From UBA8958 sp964571695 (lineage in GTDB: Bacteria; Desulfobacterota; Syntrophia; Syntrophales; UBA8958): a stretch of DNA of 6,673 nt. The notes under the pieces are model-generated. The model was not told where the DNA came from. It ran no database searches and was given only the letters and a program-made list of their open reading frames with translations. Shown one piece after another: positions 6,602 to 6,673 of this stretch. How positions within the stretch are numbered: the first letter of the stretch is position 1; every line of letters begins with the position of its first letter. Where the stretch lies: assembly GCA_964571695.1 (NCBI GenBank), contig CAZNDG010000080.1, forward strand, positions 1-6,673, in the 5' to 3' direction. Position numbers and translations under genes: made by a program.

Positions 6602-6673
<72 letters not shown>

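Overview
The window is ordinary bacterial chromosome, fairly GC-rich (high fifties by eye) and densely coded. It shows no mobile element, CRISPR array or phage gene. The minus-strand order dprA, topA, trmFO is known from Firmicutes and from deltaproteobacteria (Desulfobacterota). The base composition, the GC-rich codon use and a secreted multidomain beta-sandwich protein next door fit the second group better, perhaps a Syntrophus- or Geobacter-like lineage. That placement is inference from gene order and composition only.

Left two thirds (1-4462, minus strand): a tight three-gene operon read from right to left. A sigma70-type promoter lies at 4588-4615. It is followed by dprA (DNA-processing protein, GTG start), topA (type IA topoisomerase with five C-terminal zinc ribbons) and trmFO (folate- and FAD-dependent tRNA U54 methyltransferase, cut by the left edge). 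The dprA stop codon lies inside the topA ribosome-binding site, and trmFO starts inside the last codons of topA. All three genes are therefore probably co-transcribed and translationally coupled.

Middle (4463-4872): a divergent intergenic region. Its left part holds the dprA leader and promoter. Its right part (about 4707-4844) is rich in inverted repeats. It can be drawn as a chain of hairpins closed by a long-range pairing, ending directly against a strong Shine-Dalgarno sequence, which suggests a structured leader RNA for the rightward gene. I do not recognise a known riboswitch class.

Right (4873-6519, plus strand): one gene for an exported protein of 548 residues with an unusual architecture. 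It has a signal peptide, an N-terminal beta-rich region, an Ig/ASH/BACON-like domain that appears to be split by an inserted jelly-roll (carbohydrate-binding-like) module, and three C-terminal repeats of about 47 residues resembling DUF5648. Its function is unknown; a cell-surface or periplasmic binding role is plausible. Two long homopolymers (nine G, eight T) sit in the repeat region.

Right edge (6602-6673): a tRNA-Arg (anticodon TCT) behind a clear TTGACA/TATTAC promoter. It is cut one base before the end of its acceptor stem and carries an A-C mismatch in the T stem. The most unusual items here are the split-domain exported protein and its putative structured leader; the rest is conserved housekeeping.
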